Numbered from the stretch's first letter, positions 25,615-35,096 are shown. The stretch: DNA of 64,000 bases from JAHJQZ01 sp963676075 (GCA_963676075.2 CAXXNZ010000013.1:1-64000); one strand, 5' to 3'. Notes: generated from the sequence alone by a model not told the origin. A program made the numbers and translations.

Positions 25615-26418
25615 ATGCTGATCCAGGCGCTCAGGTCGCTGGTTTTTTATGTTCTGTTCTACGTGCAGACCGCAATACTTGCGATTGTGCTCGGCACGCT
25701 GGCGATCATCGTGCGCAGACCATTCGCCTTCGGTCTGAAGATCGCCGACTATTGGTGCAAGTCGAACCTTTTCATGCTGCGCTACATCGCCGGTATCCGC
25801 TCCGAAATCACCGGCATGGAGAACCTTCCCGAAGGCGGCTGCATCATTGCCTCCAAGCACCAGTCGGACTGGGACATATTTGCGATCCTGCCGCACAGCG
25901 GACGTCCGGCTTTCGTTGCCAAGAAACAGCTGATGGACATTCCCTTCTTCGGCTGGGCTGCGCGGACCTTCGAAACCATTTCCATCGACCGTTCGCTCGG
26001 TGGCAGGGCCATTCCGCAAATGGTCGAGGATGCGCGTGGTGCCACCGAACGCGGCTGCCGCATCATCATCTTTCCCGAGGGCACACGGCGCCCGCCGCTC
26101 GCCGAGCCGGCTTACAAGGTCGGTGTGTCGCGCATCTATGCCGCGCTCGAAGTGCCGGTTGTGCCGGTAGCGCTCAATTCCGGCCTGTTTTGGGGGCGAC
26201 GCCAGCCGGTGCTTTGGCCCGGACGGGCGCGGGCCCACTTTCTGCCGCCAATCCCGCCCGGCCTGCCTGCCGAGGAGATGCAGAAGCGCCTGGTCGAGGC
26301 GATCGAGACTGAATCCGACCGGTTGGTCTTGCAGGCCTGGCGCGAAGGAATCACCCGACCGCTCAACCCCGAGATGCAGGAGCGGCTGAAGCTTCTGACA
26401 GACCGGGTCGAGAAGTGA
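25615..26418 (+). CDS. plsC: 1-acyl-sn-glycerol-3-phosphate acyltransferase
   Basis: 267 residues. The catalytic motif KHQSDWD (HX4D), the block AKKQLMDIPFFGW and the glycerol-phosphate motif IIIFPEGTRRPP define PlsC. An N-terminal hydrophobic helix anchors it in the inner membrane. It adds the second acyl chain to make phosphatidic acid. The gene follows ftsX after 36 bases and is probably in the ftsEX transcript. Confidence 0.94.
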   Translation: MLIQALRSLVFYVLFYVQTAILAIVLGTLAIIVRRPFAFGLKIADYWCKSNLFMLRYIAGIRSEITGMENLPEGGCIIASKHQSDWDIFAILPHSGRPAFVAKKQLMDIPFFGWAARTFETISIDRSLGGRAIPQMVEDARGATERGCRIIIFPEGTRRPPLAEPAYKVGVSRIYAALEVPVVPVALNSGLFWGRRQPVLWPGRARAHFLPPIPPGLPAEEMQKRLVEAIETESDRLVLQAWREGITRPLNPEMQERLKLLTDRVEK

Positions 26419-26617
26419 TACCATATTTTGACATAATTAACCTTTAGGTCCGTATATCTAGTGCAGAAAGCGTATCGCGCGGTGTTGCGAGCCAGACTGT
26501 CCGGTCGGTCGGTGGTTCGCGGAAAAGGCCGCAGTCCAAGGATTGGGTGATGCGGCATGGACAGTTGGAATTTTGCGTTGCAAATCGAGCTCAACGGCTC
26601 GTCCCATTAACCAATTA

Positions 26618-26646
26618 TTGACGCATCTCCCAATACGTTCTATTTT
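26618..26646 (+). promoter_or_regulatory. Sigma-70-type promoter before the hypothetical gene at 26697
   Basis: TTGACG (26618-26623), a 17-base spacer and TATTTT (26641-26646). The start codon of the downstream gene is about 45 bases past the expected transcript start. Inferred from sequence only. Confidence 0.55.
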
Positions 26647-26696
26647 TGTTCTTCCTATCGACGCCTTGTGCGCCGAACACCGAAGGGTCAGGCCCT

Positions 26697-27047
26697 ATGT
26701 CTCTCGCCCGCAAGATTGCCAGCAACGAAGCCGACAGTGGCGCCCTGTTATGGGTCGGCCAGTCTGGCCGGCACTACAGGCTGTTGCCTGAATTGTCCGG
26801 TGGGTTTCAGTTGCGCGACGATTGCGTGCATGTGTTGGTCGCCGGAGACCAGGCGCTCTGGGCAGGCTCGGAACGCGATGTCGTTTCCGACCCGCAAAGC
26901 CGTTCCCATTTCCGCAAGGCGATGTCTGCCGATGTCGCTGTGTATCGGCTCGAACCGACCCCGGATGAAGACCAGCGCTCGATCATTGCCTGGGACATCG
27001 TTCACGGCGCGCCCGCCGGCCCGCTCAGGCTGGTCGACGCCGACTGA
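26697..27047 (+). CDS. Hypothetical protein
   Basis: About 116 residues, no signal peptide or membrane helix. It is rich in acidic residues and has Trp at LLWVGQSG, LWAGSERD and IAWDIVHG, suggesting a compact beta-sheet domain. I do not recognise a family. I start at the ATG at 26697 because a matching promoter lies upstream; an in-frame ATG at 26646 falls in the -10 box and is unlikely. It converges on the ChaC-like gene. Confidence 0.55.
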   Translation: MSLARKIASNEADSGALLWVGQSGRHYRLLPELSGGFQLRDDCVHVLVAGDQALWAGSERDVVSDPQSRSHFRKAMSADVAVYRLEPTPDEDQRSIIAWDIVHGAPAGPLRLVDAD

Positions 27048-27098
27048 GCTTACTCTCAGGATCCATCTGAGACAGCTGCCCCTTGATGGGCCGCGTAC

Positions 27099-27704
27099 TC
27101 ATGCCTTTTTGTCGTAATCGTCGGCCTCAGCGTCGAGGGCGCGGCGGATCCGATCCAACTGGCGGTCCTTGATGCCCATCTGGGCAAGATGCTGGGCGGT
27201 GTTGACGACGTAATCGATGTTGGGACCCATCGATCCGTGAGCGTCGCGGATGTAGCGGAGTTGCGCCTCGGTTTCGAGCAGGCCGGCATATTGCGCGTGG
27301 GTCGCGTCGGCGAGAAAAACCAGCGCGTTGACCTCTTTGCCCGAAGCCAGCCGCACCTTGCGCTGCGATGGGCGATAGACCCCGGTGACCATCTCGCGGT
27401 CCCACAGATAGTCTTTGACCTCAGGCCAGGTTTCCGGGCGGATAGCAAAGGCCATACCCCTGCATGACCCGCCTGGGGCAAGCCCGAACACCAGCCCGGG
27501 GGATTCGGCGGTGCCGCGGTAGCGGTGGGAAAACACGCACAGGCAGCGATGGGCGCCATGAAGCAGCGCCGGCTCTGCGCCACCGTGATTGAATCCCGGA
27601 CGCCAGATCAGCGAACCATAGCCAAAGACGTGGGAGATCGGCGGGGTGTTCCCGTCAACCGGAAGCAGCATGCGAAAAGCCTCGTTTTGGCCGAGCATGC
27701 CCAA
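27099..27704 (-). CDS. ChaC-like gamma-glutamylcyclotransferase
   Basis: 201 residues. The motif HVFGYGSLIWRPGF is the substrate loop of the cyclotransferase fold, and YLWDREMVTGVYRP contains the usual Glu. ChaC enzymes release 5-oxoproline from glutathione. The N-terminal ten residues are uncertain: an internal ATG (MLLPVDGNT) is also possible. It is divergent from the DUF2125 gene, with 105 bases between. Confidence 0.88.
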   Translation of the reverse strand: MGMLGQNEAFRMLLPVDGNTPPISHVFGYGSLIWRPGFNHGGAEPALLHGAHRCLCVFSHRYRGTAESPGLVFGLAPGGSCRGMAFAIRPETWPEVKDYLWDREMVTGVYRPSQRKVRLASGKEVNALVFLADATHAQYAGLLETEAQLRYIRDAHGSMGPNIDYVVNTAQHLAQMGIKDRQLDRIRRALDAEADDYDKKA

Positions 27705-27809
27705 ATCGGACCGTGATGCAAACCCCGAATGCCGTCTGGTGGGCGCCGCTCACCGGTCCGGCGCGGAATCGAAGCTGCAAAGCGCCCGCTGCGCTGGTAG
27801 AAAGCCCAT

Positions 27810-28760
27810 ATGGCCCGTCGATTCGTCACCTTGCTTATCATCGTCTTCGGTATCGCTGCCCTGTGGAGCGGCGGCTGGTATCTGGCCGCGTGGGTCCTGC
27901 GGGGTGAGATCGACAAGGCCGCCACGGGCAGCCCGTCGATCGCCTGCGCCGATCTCAAGATCGGCGGCTATCCCTTCCGTTTCGATGTCACCTGCACCGG
28001 CGCAAGCATCATCGATGGCGACATCTCGGTGTCGATTGGCGAAATGCGTGCCACGGCGCTTGTCTACATGCCGAACTTCGTCGAGCTGTTCGCCGATGGT
28101 CCGGCAACCTATTCGGACGCCTTCACCGGCGCTTCCAACCGGCTCGACTGGAACAGGATGCAGGCCAGCGTCCGGCTCGACTGGTTGTCGCTGGCCCGTG
28201 CCTCCATCGTGGCCGACGGGCTGGTCGCAAGCGATACCGTGCTTGATATCACCGAAATGGCACGCGCCAGTCATGCCGAGTTCCACGCGGTCGGCGTCGA
28301 CGGCGCCGTCGGCAAGGACAACCGAAATCTGCGGTTCTATGCCAAGCTCCAAGATGTCGTGACGCCCCGGCTCGCCGACCCGCTTCAGGCCGACGTCTCG
28401 GCGCTGCTGACCGAATGGCCCGCCGATGTGCGCACCTGGGGGGCATCCGACATCGTGCGCTACTGGGCCTCCGGCGACGGCGATCTCAGGATCGAAAAGG
28501 CCGAGATGTCGACCGGCGAGCTGTCGGGCACGCTCTCAGGCACTCTGGCGCTCGATGCCGAGGGGCTGGTCGATGGTTCCCTGTCGCTCACTTCGCGCGG
28601 TGTCGCACCACTGCTCAAGGACTATCTCGCCGCGCCGCTCGCTTCCGCCCTGCTCGGTCCGGAAGACCCCAGCGGCGAGGCGCATCAGACGCTGGTGTTT
28701 TCGCACTCGATCATGCGCGCCGGTATCGTGCCGCTGTTTGGGTTCCCGCCGCTGTTTTAG
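27810..28760 (+). CDS. DUF2125 domain protein
   Basis: 316 residues. An N-terminal hydrophobic helix (about 5-28) acts as signal anchor, and the body has the DUF2125 opening GGWYLAAWVLRGEIDKA and CADLKIGGYPFRFDVTC. The remainder is beta-rich and likely periplasmic. The family is widespread in Alphaproteobacteria without a known function. It ends shortly before the convergent prephenate dehydrogenase gene. Confidence 0.85.
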   Translation: MARRFVTLLIIVFGIAALWSGGWYLAAWVLRGEIDKAATGSPSIACADLKIGGYPFRFDVTCTGASIIDGDISVSIGEMRATALVYMPNFVELFADGPATYSDAFTGASNRLDWNRMQASVRLDWLSLARASIVADGLVASDTVLDITEMARASHAEFHAVGVDGAVGKDNRNLRFYAKLQDVVTPRLADPLQADVSALLTEWPADVRTWGASDIVRYWASGDGDLRIEKAEMSTGELSGTLSGTLALDAEGLVDGSLSLTSRGVAPLLKDYLAAPLASALLGPEDPSGEAHQTLVFSHSIMRAGIVPLFGFPPLF

Positions 28761-28827
28761 CGCAGCGCTGGATGGATTGCTTCGTCGCCATGCGCCGCGC
28801 AAAGACGCTGGAGTCAAAACCGGATGT

Positions 28828-29746
28828 CTACTCGTCGTCCGCGCTCTGCCGCCGGCCGAAATCGGGGGCCGAGGTTTCCTGGCCGGCATCGATGATCGAG
28901 CGGCGGATGGCGCGGGTGCGGGTGAACATTTCCTCGAGCTTTTTGCCATCGCCGGCCCGGACGGCGCGCTGCAAGACGCTCAGATCCTCGGTGAAGCGCC
29001 CGAGCATTTCCAGCACCGCGTCGCGATTGGTCAAAAAGACGTCGCGCCACATCACTGGGTCGGAGGCGGCAATGCGGGTGAAATCGCGAAAACCGGAGGC
29101 CGAATACTTGATGACCTCGGACTTGGTGTCGGTCTCGAGATCGGCGACGGTGCCGACGATGTTGTAGGCAATCAGGTGCGGCACATGGCTGGTGATGGCC
29201 AGCACCAGGTCGTGATGGGCCGGCTCCATGATCTCGACATTGGAGCCGAGGGCCCGCCAGAACGCCGCCAGCCTGTGGACCGCCGTTTGATCGGCGTCCG
29301 CATCGGGTGTCAGGACGCACCAGCGATGGTCGAATAGCGTCCGCGAACCCTGCGGCGGGACCGGAATGCTCGGTGCCGGCAATCGGATGGCCGGGGACGA
29401 GATGGACGCCCGCGGGCAGGTGCGGCTTCAGCACAGAAACGACATGGGCCTTGACCGAACCGGCATCGGAAAGGATCGCACCCGGTTTCAGTGCCGGTGC
29501 GATGGTCTCGATGATCGCCTGATAGGCAAGAACCGGGGCACAGATGATGACGAGATCGGCACCCTTCACCGCCTCGGCGGCGTCGGTGTGATAGCTGTCG
29601 CCCAAGCCCAGCGCTTCGGCCTCGTCAAGCGTTTCCTTGCGGCGCGTCGAGATGGCGATGTGATTGACGACGCCGGCCCGGCGGGCGGCGTGGACGATCG
29701 AAGAGCCGATCAGCCCGATGCCGATCAGCGCGAGGCGGTCAAACAT
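28828..29746 (-). pseudogene. tyrC: Prephenate/arogenate dehydrogenase, broken by a one-base frameshift
   Basis: The first part (from ATG 29746) has LIGIGLIGSSI, ICAPV and HLVPGHPIAGTEHSG of TyrA-type dehydrogenases, then loses homology after AAGFA. Homology resumes in the next frame as TLFDHRWCVLTP and runs to FLTNRDAVLEMLGRF and the stop at 28828. The switch needs removal of one base near 29341-29342 (coding strand GCGGACG). The enzyme would make 4-hydroxyphenylpyruvate or tyrosine from prephenate or arogenate. The start abuts the hisC stop (TAGATG). Either a real null allele or a read error; the latter seems more likely for a gene needed for tyrosine synthesis. Confidence 0.85.
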
Positions 29747-30841
29747 CTAGACGGCCCCCAGCCTGGTCTTGATGATGTCGGCAACGTGGCGCATCGCCTC
29801 GTCCGCGCCGATCGAGATGCGGAGGGCATTGGGCAGCCCATAGCCGCCCATTTCGCGGACGATGAGTCCCGCATCGGCAAGAGTTGTGAATATCTCGGCA
29901 GCGACGGGGCCGGCGCTCTCGTCGAAGATCGCCAGGATGAAATTGCCCTGGCTCTCGGGAACCTGCACCCGGTTGGAGCGCAGCTGTTCGGTCAACCAGG
30001 CACGCCATTTGGCGTTATGGGTTGAAAGCCTTGCGGTGAATTCGGCGTCACCCGCCGCTGCAATCGCCGCGACCTGGGCCGGCACGGAGACATTGAACGG
30101 CCCGCGCATGCGGTTGAGGGCATCGACGATGTGAGCGGGTCCGTAAAGCCAGCCAACGCGCAGCGCGGCAAGGCCCATCTTGGAGAAGGTGCGGACCATG
30201 ACGACATTCTCGGCCTCGCGGACAAGCCCTGCGCCGGTGGTGTAGTCGGGCGCGGTGACATATTCGGCATAGGCATTGTCGATGACCAGAACGATGTCGG
30301 ACCGCAGGCCGGCATGCAGGCGCCTGACCTCTGCATCCGACAGCCAGGTGCCGGTCGGATTGTTAGGATTGGCGAGCCAGACGATTTTCGTCTTCTCGGT
30401 GACGGCTGCCAGCATGGCGTCGACATCGACGGTGTAGTTGCGGTCCTTTGCGACGACATTGGTCGCGCCCGCCGCCATGGTGGCGATCGGGTACATCAGG
30501 AAGCCGTATTCGCTCATCACCGCTTCGTCGCCGTCGCCGAGATAGGTTTCCGACAGCATGTGCAGGATCTCATCCGACCCGGCGCCGATGATGATGTGCT
30601 CAGCTTCCAGTCCGTGTACCTCGGCCAGTTTTTCGCGCAAACCGGTGGAGCCGCCGTCGGGGTAGTCGGCAAGGCGCGAGGCGGCCTCGGCATAGGCCTC
30701 GGTTGCTTTCGGGCTGGCGCCGAGCGGAGACTCGTTCGAACTCAGCTTGATCGCTTCGACGCCATTTCCGGTCGAGGACTTGCCGGGGACATAGGGTGCG
30801 ATCTTGAGGATGCCGGGCTTCGGCTGCGGACGATTGGGCAT
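29747..30841 (-). CDS. hisC: Histidinol-phosphate aminotransferase
   Basis: 364 residues. The start PGILKIAPYVPGKS, the block IKLSSNESPLGASPKA, WLANPNNPTGTW and the PLP-lysine motif TFSKMGLAALRVGWLYG define HisC. It transaminates imidazole-acetol phosphate in histidine synthesis and, next to a prephenate dehydrogenase, probably also serves tyrosine and phenylalanine synthesis. Stop and next start touch, so the two genes are one operon. Confidence 0.95.
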   Translation of the reverse strand: MPNRPQPKPGILKIAPYVPGKSSTGNGVEAIKLSSNESPLGASPKATEAYAEAASRLADYPDGGSTGLREKLAEVHGLEAEHIIIGAGSDEILHMLSETYLGDGDEAVMSEYGFLMYPIATMAAGATNVVAKDRNYTVDVDAMLAAVTEKTKIVWLANPNNPTGTWLSDAEVRRLHAGLRSDIVLVIDNAYAEYVTAPDYTTGAGLVREAENVVMVRTFSKMGLAALRVGWLYGPAHIVDALNRMRGPFNVSVPAQVAAIAAAGDAEFTARLSTHNAKWRAWLTEQLRSNRVQVPESQGNFILAIFDESAGPVAAEIFTTLADAGLIVREMGGYGLPNALRISIGADEAMRHVADIIKTRLGAV

Positions 30842-30970
30842 GGGTGTACCGATGGCGGATGTGAAGGCGTTGCGGAACCTGTTCCGCGACGGGGCGGACC
30901 ATACGCAAACCCTTTTCGGAACGCAAAGAAAACCGATTGCCGCCGGGGGCGGAGGACTGCTCTTTCGACC

Positions 30971-31717
30971 TCAGGCGTGGTTGCGCGGCAGGTTCATGGC
31001 GGTTGCCGGCGACATCTCGGGCAGGCGCACAAGCCGCTCGGCGCGCTTGCGCCTGGCGATGGCCGGGAACTGCTCCTTGCGGGCGATGGTGATCATCACC
31101 CCGGCCAATGCCGATCCGAGAAAGCGTCCGCCGCGCTCGAACAGTCGCGCCGATTTCAGCACTGGCGACCAGGGGACCGGTGGCAGGTAGAGCGCGTCGC
31201 GCCAGACCTCCGGCACGAAGGAATGGGCACGCAGCAATTGATCGAGCTGGCGGCGTGAGAACGGATTGCCGCAACCGAATGGGGTGTTGTCCCAGCCGGC
31301 CCATGGACCGCGCCGGCGCGGAACGACGATGATGAGATGTGAGCCGGGCGCGGCAATACGCCAGAGTTCGCGCATCTGCTCCTCGGCGTCGGCGGTGTGT
31401 TCGAGCGCGTGCACCATGACGATGAGATCGAAGCTCGAATCGGTAAACGGGGTTTCGAGCGGGTCGGCCAGCAGCGTGCATGAGGGGCTTTCGCGCGGCC
31501 AGACCGAAGCGCCCTGTCGCGCCGGCATCAGGGCGACGACGCGTTCGGCCGGCTTGAGCATGGCCCTGAGGTAGGGCGATGCAAACCCGAGCCCGAGCAC
31601 CCGCTTGTCGCTGACGTCGCCGGCCAGCGTCAGGATCGGATCGCGCACCAGCGGCCGGGCGATACGCCCCAGTGGCGAGCGGTAGAACTCGATCAGTCTT
31701 TTGACATCGGGTGTCAT
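30971..31717 (-). CDS. SAM-dependent methyltransferase (class I)
   Basis: 248 residues. Motif I is degenerate (VLGLGFASPYL), motif post-I gives VVALMPARQGA, and FDLIVMVHALEHTADAEEQMRELWRIAAPGSHLIIVVPRR is the acidic loop and following strands. The C-terminal region is basic. Divergent from gloB, a pairing that is conserved in Hyphomicrobiales (established knowledge). Substrate unknown. Confidence 0.85.
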   Translation of the reverse strand: MTPDVKRLIEFYRSPLGRIARPLVRDPILTLAGDVSDKRVLGLGFASPYLRAMLKPAERVVALMPARQGASVWPRESPSCTLLADPLETPFTDSSFDLIVMVHALEHTADAEEQMRELWRIAAPGSHLIIVVPRRRGPWAGWDNTPFGCGNPFSRRQLDQLLRAHSFVPEVWRDALYLPPVPWSPVLKSARLFERGGRFLGSALAGVMITIARKEQFPAIARRKRAERLVRLPEMSPATAMNLPRNHA

Positions 31718-31814
31718 GCGGGCGGCTGCCCTTTGCTCGTTAGTGCGGCTTGTGGCTTGTCATTGTCGCCAAGGCTTCATAGCCTTTGGACTTTCGCCTG
31801 TACGGAGGCATAAG

Positions 31815-32588
31815 ATGGCGCTCATCGTCGACGTTTTCCAGCCGTTCTCGGACAATTTCGTCTATCTTCTCCACGATGAGGTGTCCGGCGCCACTGCCAG
31901 CGTAGATGCCGGCGAAGCCGAGCCCATCGCACAAAGGGTAGCCGAACACGGCTGGCAGCTGACGGATATCTTCATCACCCATCATCATTCCGACCACACC
32001 GGCGGGGTTGCCGCGCTCAAGGCCGAGTACGGTCTGACGGTCACCGGACCCGCCGGCGAAAAGACCGGCATCGTCGGCCTCGACCACCCGGTTGCCGGTG
32101 GCGACAGTGTCATGCTCGGTGAAACCCGCTTCGAGGTTATCGACACGCCCGGCCATACGCTGGGGCATATCAGCTACCATGCCCCGGCCGAGAAATGTGT
32201 CTTCACCGGCGATGCCCTGTTCTCGCTCGGATGCGGGCGCATGTTCGAGGGCGAGCCGAAATCGATGTGGGCCGGTCTTGTGGCGTTAAGGGCGCTGCCC
32301 GACGACACAAGGCTTTATTGTGGCCACGAATATACGCTCGCCAATGCCCGCTTTGCGCTCAGCATCGATCCGGACAACAGAGATCTTCTGGCGCGCGCCA
32401 GCGAGGCCGAAGCGGAGGTGTTGCAGGGCCGCGCCACCATTCCCACCAACCTGGGTTCGGAAAAAAAGACCAACCCGTTCCTGCGCGCCGATGACAAGGA
32501 TCTGGCGGCGCGCATGGGGCTGGAAAATGCCGCGCCTCATGAGGTCTTTGCCGCTATCCGCAAGGCCAAGGACGGTTTCCGCGGCTGA
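31815..32588 (+). CDS. gloB: Hydroxyacylglutathione hydrolase (glyoxalase II)
   Basis: About 257 residues. The metallo-beta-lactamase motif THHHSDH, then DTPGHTLGH, FTGDALFSLGCGR and CGHEYT give both metal sites. The C-terminal helical domain ends in the usual LGSEKKTNPFLRAD block that binds glutathione. It hydrolyses S-lactoylglutathione. Start at 31815 follows GGAGG. A GNAT gene follows at once. Confidence 0.95.
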   Translation: MALIVDVFQPFSDNFVYLLHDEVSGATASVDAGEAEPIAQRVAEHGWQLTDIFITHHHSDHTGGVAALKAEYGLTVTGPAGEKTGIVGLDHPVAGGDSVMLGETRFEVIDTPGHTLGHISYHAPAEKCVFTGDALFSLGCGRMFEGEPKSMWAGLVALRALPDDTRLYCGHEYTLANARFALSIDPDNRDLLARASEAEAEVLQGRATIPTNLGSEKKTNPFLRADDKDLAARMGLENAAPHEVFAAIRKAKDGFRG

Positions 32589-32589
32589 A

Positions 32590-33132
32590 ATGAAGCTGAC
32601 GTATCGCCCGGTCACGAAGGACAACCTTGAGGATTTTGCCGCGCTGTTCGCGGCAGGCGGCGGACCGAAGCATTGCTGGTGCATGGTTTGGCGCGGCAGT
32701 CCTCAGGAAAAGCACGAGCAGGGCGGTGCGCTGAAGAAGCGTCAGATGCTGAAACGCATCACCGCCGGCGTGCCGGTCGGACTTCTGGGGTACGAAGATC
32801 AAACCCCGCGCGCCTGGATCTCGATTGCGCCGCGCGAAACTCACATAAAGCTCGGAGGGCCGGCGGCGGAACCCGGAGAGATCGTCTGGTCCTTGACCTG
32901 CATGTTCATTCCACGGGCGCTACGCGGCCAAGGGCTGGCGCATGAGTTGATTGCCGCCGCGATCGCTTACGCCCGCGCGGAAGGCGCAACCATTGTCGAG
33001 GCCTATCCGGTGTTGCCGGACGCGCCGAGCTTTCGCTATGGCGGTTTCGTGCCGGCTTTCGAGCGCGCCGGCTTTTCGTTTTGCAACATCGCGGGAACGC
33101 GTCGGCACGTGATGCGCCTGCGGCTCGACTAA
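32590..33132 (+). CDS. GNAT-family acetyltransferase
   Basis: 180 residues. It opens with LTYRPVTKDNLEDF and GGGPKHCWCMVWRG, and the acetyl-CoA loop is RALRGQGLAHELIAAAIAYA. This variant with a CWCMxWR motif near the N-terminus is found in uncharacterised GNAT proteins. It starts one base after the gloB stop, so the two are coupled. Substrate unknown. Confidence 0.85.
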   Translation: MKLTYRPVTKDNLEDFAALFAAGGGPKHCWCMVWRGSPQEKHEQGGALKKRQMLKRITAGVPVGLLGYEDQTPRAWISIAPRETHIKLGGPAAEPGEIVWSLTCMFIPRALRGQGLAHELIAAAIAYARAEGATIVEAYPVLPDAPSFRYGGFVPAFERAGFSFCNIAGTRRHVMRLRLD

Positions 33133-33260
33133 CTCTCATCCTGAGCATGAAGACGACATGACGGAACGCAGGTTTCCGCCAGTCGCGCTGCACCGGCTGT
33201 GCGGTTTCCCCAGGCAACGAACGCTGTGCCTGCCACAAGTCTTAACAAAACCTTAAATTC

Positions 33261-33275
33261 TGGCACACTGCTTGC
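33261..33275 (+). promoter_or_regulatory. Sigma-54 (RpoN)-type promoter
   Basis: TGGCACACTGCTTGC has the -24 TGGCAC and -12 TTGC elements with the required GG-N10-GC spacing. It lies 75 bases before the ATG of the small gene at 33350, in a gap where a promoter is expected. Motif only; no enhancer site was identified. Confidence 0.6.
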
Positions 33276-33349
33276 GAGGTTATCGGTGTAACCGGGTAAG
33301 CCCGTTCCAGAATGGGACACCTGGCCCAATACTGAACAGTAGAAGTGCC

Positions 33350-33616
33350 ATGAGTGACGCGTTTTTGAGTTCCAGTGCCATTTCCGGACGCAACCTGCCG
33401 GTCGTTCTCGGCAACAAGCAGGAAAGACGGCCGTTCCATCGTGCCAGCGTCAAATCGGATTTCGCCTCGCAGCTGATTGCCGCCCGCGAGCAGGTGCCGG
33501 CGCAGCGGGCCCGCCGTCGCGCATCGGAAACCGATGTGGTCTATGCCTATGACCGTTCTGCAAAGCTCGGCGAACGTCGTCTTCCGCAGGGCTACAGGCT
33601 GTCGATCACGGCCTAG
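33350..33616 (+). CDS. Small basic hypothetical protein
   Basis: 88 residues, strongly basic in the middle (EQVPAQRARRRASE), no signal peptide or membrane helix. The N-terminus MSDAFLSSSAISGRNLPVV is Ser-rich; the C-terminus is RRLPQGYRLSITA. I do not recognise a family. The codon use resembles neighbours and a sigma-54-like promoter lies upstream. The next gene is a TSUP permease 92 bases on. Confidence 0.6.
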   Translation: MSDAFLSSSAISGRNLPVVLGNKQERRPFHRASVKSDFASQLIAAREQVPAQRARRRASETDVVYAYDRSAKLGERRLPQGYRLSITA

Positions 33617-33708
33617 GCACGAGAATTCTGGCGACACCCATCCGTCTTTGCAAACATGCCGGTTTTTAACGCGTTGCGATTCGGCGGCGCAAACTCCGGG
33701 ATTTGCAA

Positions 33709-34431
33709 ATGGGGCTGCTTCTCATCCTGATCATCGGACTGTTTGCAGGGGTTGTCAGCGGCATCATCGGTACCGGCTCCTCGATCATGCTGGTGCCGGT
33801 GCTCGCTTGGGTCTATGGCCCCAAGGAAGCGGTGCCGATCATGGCGGTCGCCGCCGTGATGGCGAATATTTCCCGCATTCTGGTGTGGTGGCGTGAGGTC
33901 GACTGGCGTGCTGTAGCGGCCTATGCGGCAACCGGTATTCCTGCGGCGGTTCTTGGCGCGCGAACGATGCTCGTGCTGCCGCCACAGGCGATCGATGTGG
34001 CCATTGGGGTATTTCTGCTCTCGATGATTCCAGCGCGACGCTGGCTAGCCGTCAAGCTGATCCATTTGCGGCTGCCGCATCTGGCCGCCGCCGGCGCATT
34101 TATCGGATTTCTGACCGGTATTGTCGCCTCGACCGGTCCCGCCTCCGTGCCGGTGTTTCTCGGCTATGGCCTGGTCAAGGGCGCCTTCATCGGCACCGAA
34201 GCGGCGGCTTCACTCGCGATCTACGCTGCCAAAACGCTGACCTTTCAGGGATCAGGCGCGCTGCCGCTCGAACGCATCGCCAAAGGCCTAACCGTAGGGT
34301 GCGCACTGATGGCAGGCTCCTTCATTGCCAAGCCATTTCTGCTTCGCTTAGCACCGGAGACCTTCCGTCATGTCATGGATGCACTTCTTCTGGCGTCAGG
34401 TGTCAGCCTGCTTTGGGGGGCAATTGCCTAG
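33709..34431 (+). CDS. TSUP-family permease (TauE/SafE-like)
   Basis: About 240 residues with seven or eight hydrophobic segments. GLFAGVVSGIIGTGSSIMLVPVL and the repeat half AAGAFIGFLTGIVASTGPASVPVFL are the duplicated TSUP signatures. Members export sulfite, sulfoacetate or related anions; the substrate here is unknown. Start chosen at the ATG at 33709. Confidence 0.88.
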   Translation: MGLLLILIIGLFAGVVSGIIGTGSSIMLVPVLAWVYGPKEAVPIMAVAAVMANISRILVWWREVDWRAVAAYAATGIPAAVLGARTMLVLPPQAIDVAIGVFLLSMIPARRWLAVKLIHLRLPHLAAAGAFIGFLTGIVASTGPASVPVFLGYGLVKGAFIGTEAAASLAIYAAKTLTFQGSGALPLERIAKGLTVGCALMAGSFIAKPFLLRLAPETFRHVMDALLLASGVSLLWGAIA

Positions 34432-34456
34432 AGCCTTCCGGATTGTTGCTGCCGCT

Positions 34457-34861
34457 CTAGTTGTTGCCGACGCTGAAATCGCGTTCGGCTGCGCGCATCG
34501 ACACCGAGAAGCCGGCGACGACGTCGATGAAGCTCATCACCGTGCACATGAAGAACAGCGAAGTCGAGGCCTTGGCCACGATCAGGAACTCGACCAGATA
34601 GATCACGAAGACCACGGTCGAGGCCATGTGCTCAAACATCGATGCTGCGCCGATGCGGGTCGATTTGATCACTTCGATAAACAGCAGCAACAGCGTGACG
34701 ACCAGGAACGTGTCGGCCAGGCTTAGCGACCATGACGTGCCCGAAACCATCGGTACGGTGATAACGGTTGTTGCCCAGCCGGCCTCGATGCTGCCGAACA
34801 GCAGGAAAACCACGATGTTGTAGGCCAATAGCGGCAGGACGAGGAGCGGTGGAATCCACAT
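34457..34861 (-). CDS. Hypothetical four-helix membrane protein
   Basis: About 134 residues, starting MWIPPLLVLPLLAYNIVVFLLF. Four hydrophobic segments are spaced evenly, with an Asp (SLADTF) and Glu (FIEVIKSTR, LVEFLIVAK) inside or near the helices. Similar small proteins occur across Hyphomicrobiales without assigned function. It lies on the minus strand downstream of rpmF, beyond a terminator. Confidence 0.65.
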   Translation of the reverse strand: MWIPPLLVLPLLAYNIVVFLLFGSIEAGWATTVITVPMVSGTSWSLSLADTFLVVTLLLLFIEVIKSTRIGAASMFEHMASTVVFVIYLVEFLIVAKASTSLFFMCTVMSFIDVVAGFSVSMRAAERDFSVGNN

Positions 34862-34990
34862 GATGCGTCTCTCGCAAGAGCTTCCCAAGGAAGCGGAACG
34901 GGCAACTGGTGTTCGTTTGAACAGCAGCCAGCAGCCTGAAGGCGATACTTCAGCCTACAATCAAGAGTGCCAAAAACAACGAAAAACGGC

Positions 34991-35008
34991 CAGTCCGCAA
35001 ACGGACTG
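34991..35008 (-). terminator. Terminator downstream of rpmF
   Basis: Stem CAGTCCG/CGGACTG with a 4-base loop, followed on the minus strand by GCCGTTTTTCG. About 90 bases after the rpmF stop. Confidence 0.7.
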
Positions 35009-35096
35009 ACCGCGAATACATGTTGAAAAAGCCCTGCGGACCTGTGCGCTAGTGCCCGGCTAAAGCGGGGCGAGAGCGCACTGTAACGCCGGAAAG

